Assembly (NCBI GenBank): GCA_003162555.1
Contig: PMNQ01000261.1
Span: 1-6,020, forward strand
Length of the DNA stretch: 6,020 nucleotides
DNA from: Gammaproteobacteria bacterium
Lineage (GTDB): Bacteria > Pseudomonadota > Gammaproteobacteria > Steroidobacterales > Steroidobacteraceae
Reading direction: 5' to 3'
A program made the position numbers and the translations under genes. Of the stretch, positions 5,281 through 6,020 are shown piece by piece. Position 1 is the stretch's first letter, and each line of letters opens with the position of its first letter. The notes under the pieces were generated by a model. The model did not search any database and was not told where the DNA came from. It saw only the letters and a list, made by a program, of their open reading frames with translations.

Positions 5281-6020
5281 GGCGCCAATTCGCTGCTGCC
5301 GCGTAGCCAGCCACTGCTGGAACATCAACACATTCCAGAGCGGATACGGAACGTCCCTCCGCCCGCTCAGGAACTGAGCCCACCGCTCGCGAATGGGTTC
5401 CGGCTCAAAGTAGCCCTGTGTTCGCAGGCCGGCTTCCGACAGCAGTTCCTCGGCCCACGGACGCAGCTCACCCCGCAACCAACTCGCGATCGGCAACGCA
5501 AAACCGCTTTTCGGCCTGTCGAGCATGGCCTGAGGAACACGCTGGTACGCGACCTGCCGCAATATCCATTTTCCCACCGACCCGCGCAGCTTCATGTGCA
5601 GCGGCAGCGCCGCAGCAAACTCGACGACCCGGTGGTCCAGCAGCGGTGCGCGGGCTTCCAGGCTGATGCCCATCGTTGCCCGATCCACTTTCACCAGGAT
5701 TCCGTCCGGCAGGTAGCCCTCCAGATCCATCGCCATCATGGATTCGGCGACTTCGCTGCTGATGTCCGGCGTGGCCCGCAGCAGCGCGCGCCGCTGCGGG
5801 TCGTGCAGGCCAATCACCACCGCCTCGGGCTGCAGCCAGTGCGAAAGCAGGCTGTGGTAGAACTCGGTCTGGTTCGACGTGCCCAGGATTTGCGCCACCC
5901 TGGGCAATTTGTCGCCCAAGCCGGCAATCGCCACGCCAGCCCCCGCACCCATGAGGCCGGCCATCAGTTGCCCGCCCGCGTGACGCAGCGGCGCAGGCGT
6001 GCGGCTGAGCGCCCGCCACT
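5275..6020 (-). CDS. Asparagine synthetase (glutamine-hydrolysing)-like protein, C-terminal part (runs off right edge)
   Basis: About 248 C-terminal residues of a class B asparagine synthetase-like amidotransferase are present. The frame stays open to base 6020, and its residues before the internal Met at 5964 (WRALSRTPAPLRHAGGQ) still fit the family, so that Met is not the start. The N-terminal glutaminase (Ntn) domain and the ATP-binding SGGxDS loop lie outside the window. Seen, numbering from the Met at 5964: YLPDGILVKVDRATMG (84-99), SLEARAPLLDHRVVEFA (101-117), GKWILRQVAY (131-140), DRPKSGFALPIASWLRG (149-165) and PLWNVLMFQQWL (208-219). These are the conserved blocks of the synthetase domain, which adenylates a carboxylate and amidates it. 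In EPS/exosortase loci such paralogues are thought to amidate a sugar or peptide group rather than make free asparagine; that role is inferred here. It converges with the beta-helix gene, with 21 bp between their stop codons. Confidence 0.9.
   Translation of the reverse strand, partial: WRALSRTPAPLRHAGGQLMAGLMGAGAGVAIAGLGDKLPRVAQILGTSNQTEFYHSLLSHWLQPEAVVIGLHDPQRRALLRATPDISSEVAESMMAMDLEGYLPDGILVKVDRATMGISLEARAPLLDHRVVEFAAALPLHMKLRGSVGKWILRQVAYQRVPQAMLDRPKSGFALPIASWLRGELRPWAEELLSEAGLRTQGYFEPEPIRERWAQFLSGRRDVPYPLWNVLMFQQWLATRQQRIGAN

Overview
The window is high-GC, densely coded proteobacterial DNA. It looks like part of an exopolysaccharide (EPS) / exosortase locus. An XrtD-type exosortase fused to EpsI, next to a WecA-like initiating sugar-phosphate transferase, a family-4 glycosyltransferase and a class B asparagine synthetase-like amidotransferase, is typical of the EPS regions of beta- and gammaproteobacteria. 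I cannot name the genus from sequence alone.

Layout from left to right. Minus strand: the 5' part of a polyprenyl-phosphate sugar-phosphate transferase (runs off the left edge) lies 12 bp downstream of the exosortase-EpsI gene (321-1913, TTG start), so the two probably form one transcript. A 209-bp divergent intergenic region (1914-2122) holds an imperfect palindrome and a consensus -35 hexamer. Plus strand: three closely packed genes follow: a GT4 glycosyltransferase (2123-3328), an overlapping SAM-dependent methyltransferase (3318-4070) and a secreted, cysteine-rich right-handed beta-helix protein of the pectate-lyase-like superfamily (4102-5253, TTG start). Minus strand again: the C-terminal part of an asparagine synthetase-like protein (stop at 5275) enters from the right edge. 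It converges on the beta-helix gene, with only 21 bp between the two stop codons, both of which sit in the arms of an inverted repeat.

How the genes may work together (inference). The WecA-like enzyme would load the first sugar phosphate onto undecaprenyl phosphate, the GT4 enzyme would extend the glycan, and the methyltransferase and amidotransferase would decorate it or its precursors. The beta-helix protein would act on or bind the polymer outside the cytoplasm. The exosortase would process C-terminally tagged (VPLPA-CTERM-like) surface proteins made alongside the EPS. No exosortase substrate, flippase, polymerase or export gene is inside the window.

No tRNA, rRNA, CRISPR array, insertion sequence or phage gene was seen. 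The most notable points are the exosortase-EpsI fusion, the three-gene plus-strand block set inside a minus-strand locus, the uncharacterised cysteine-rich beta-helix protein, and the stop-codon-embedded stem-loop at the convergent junction. None of these clearly amounts to a wholly new system.
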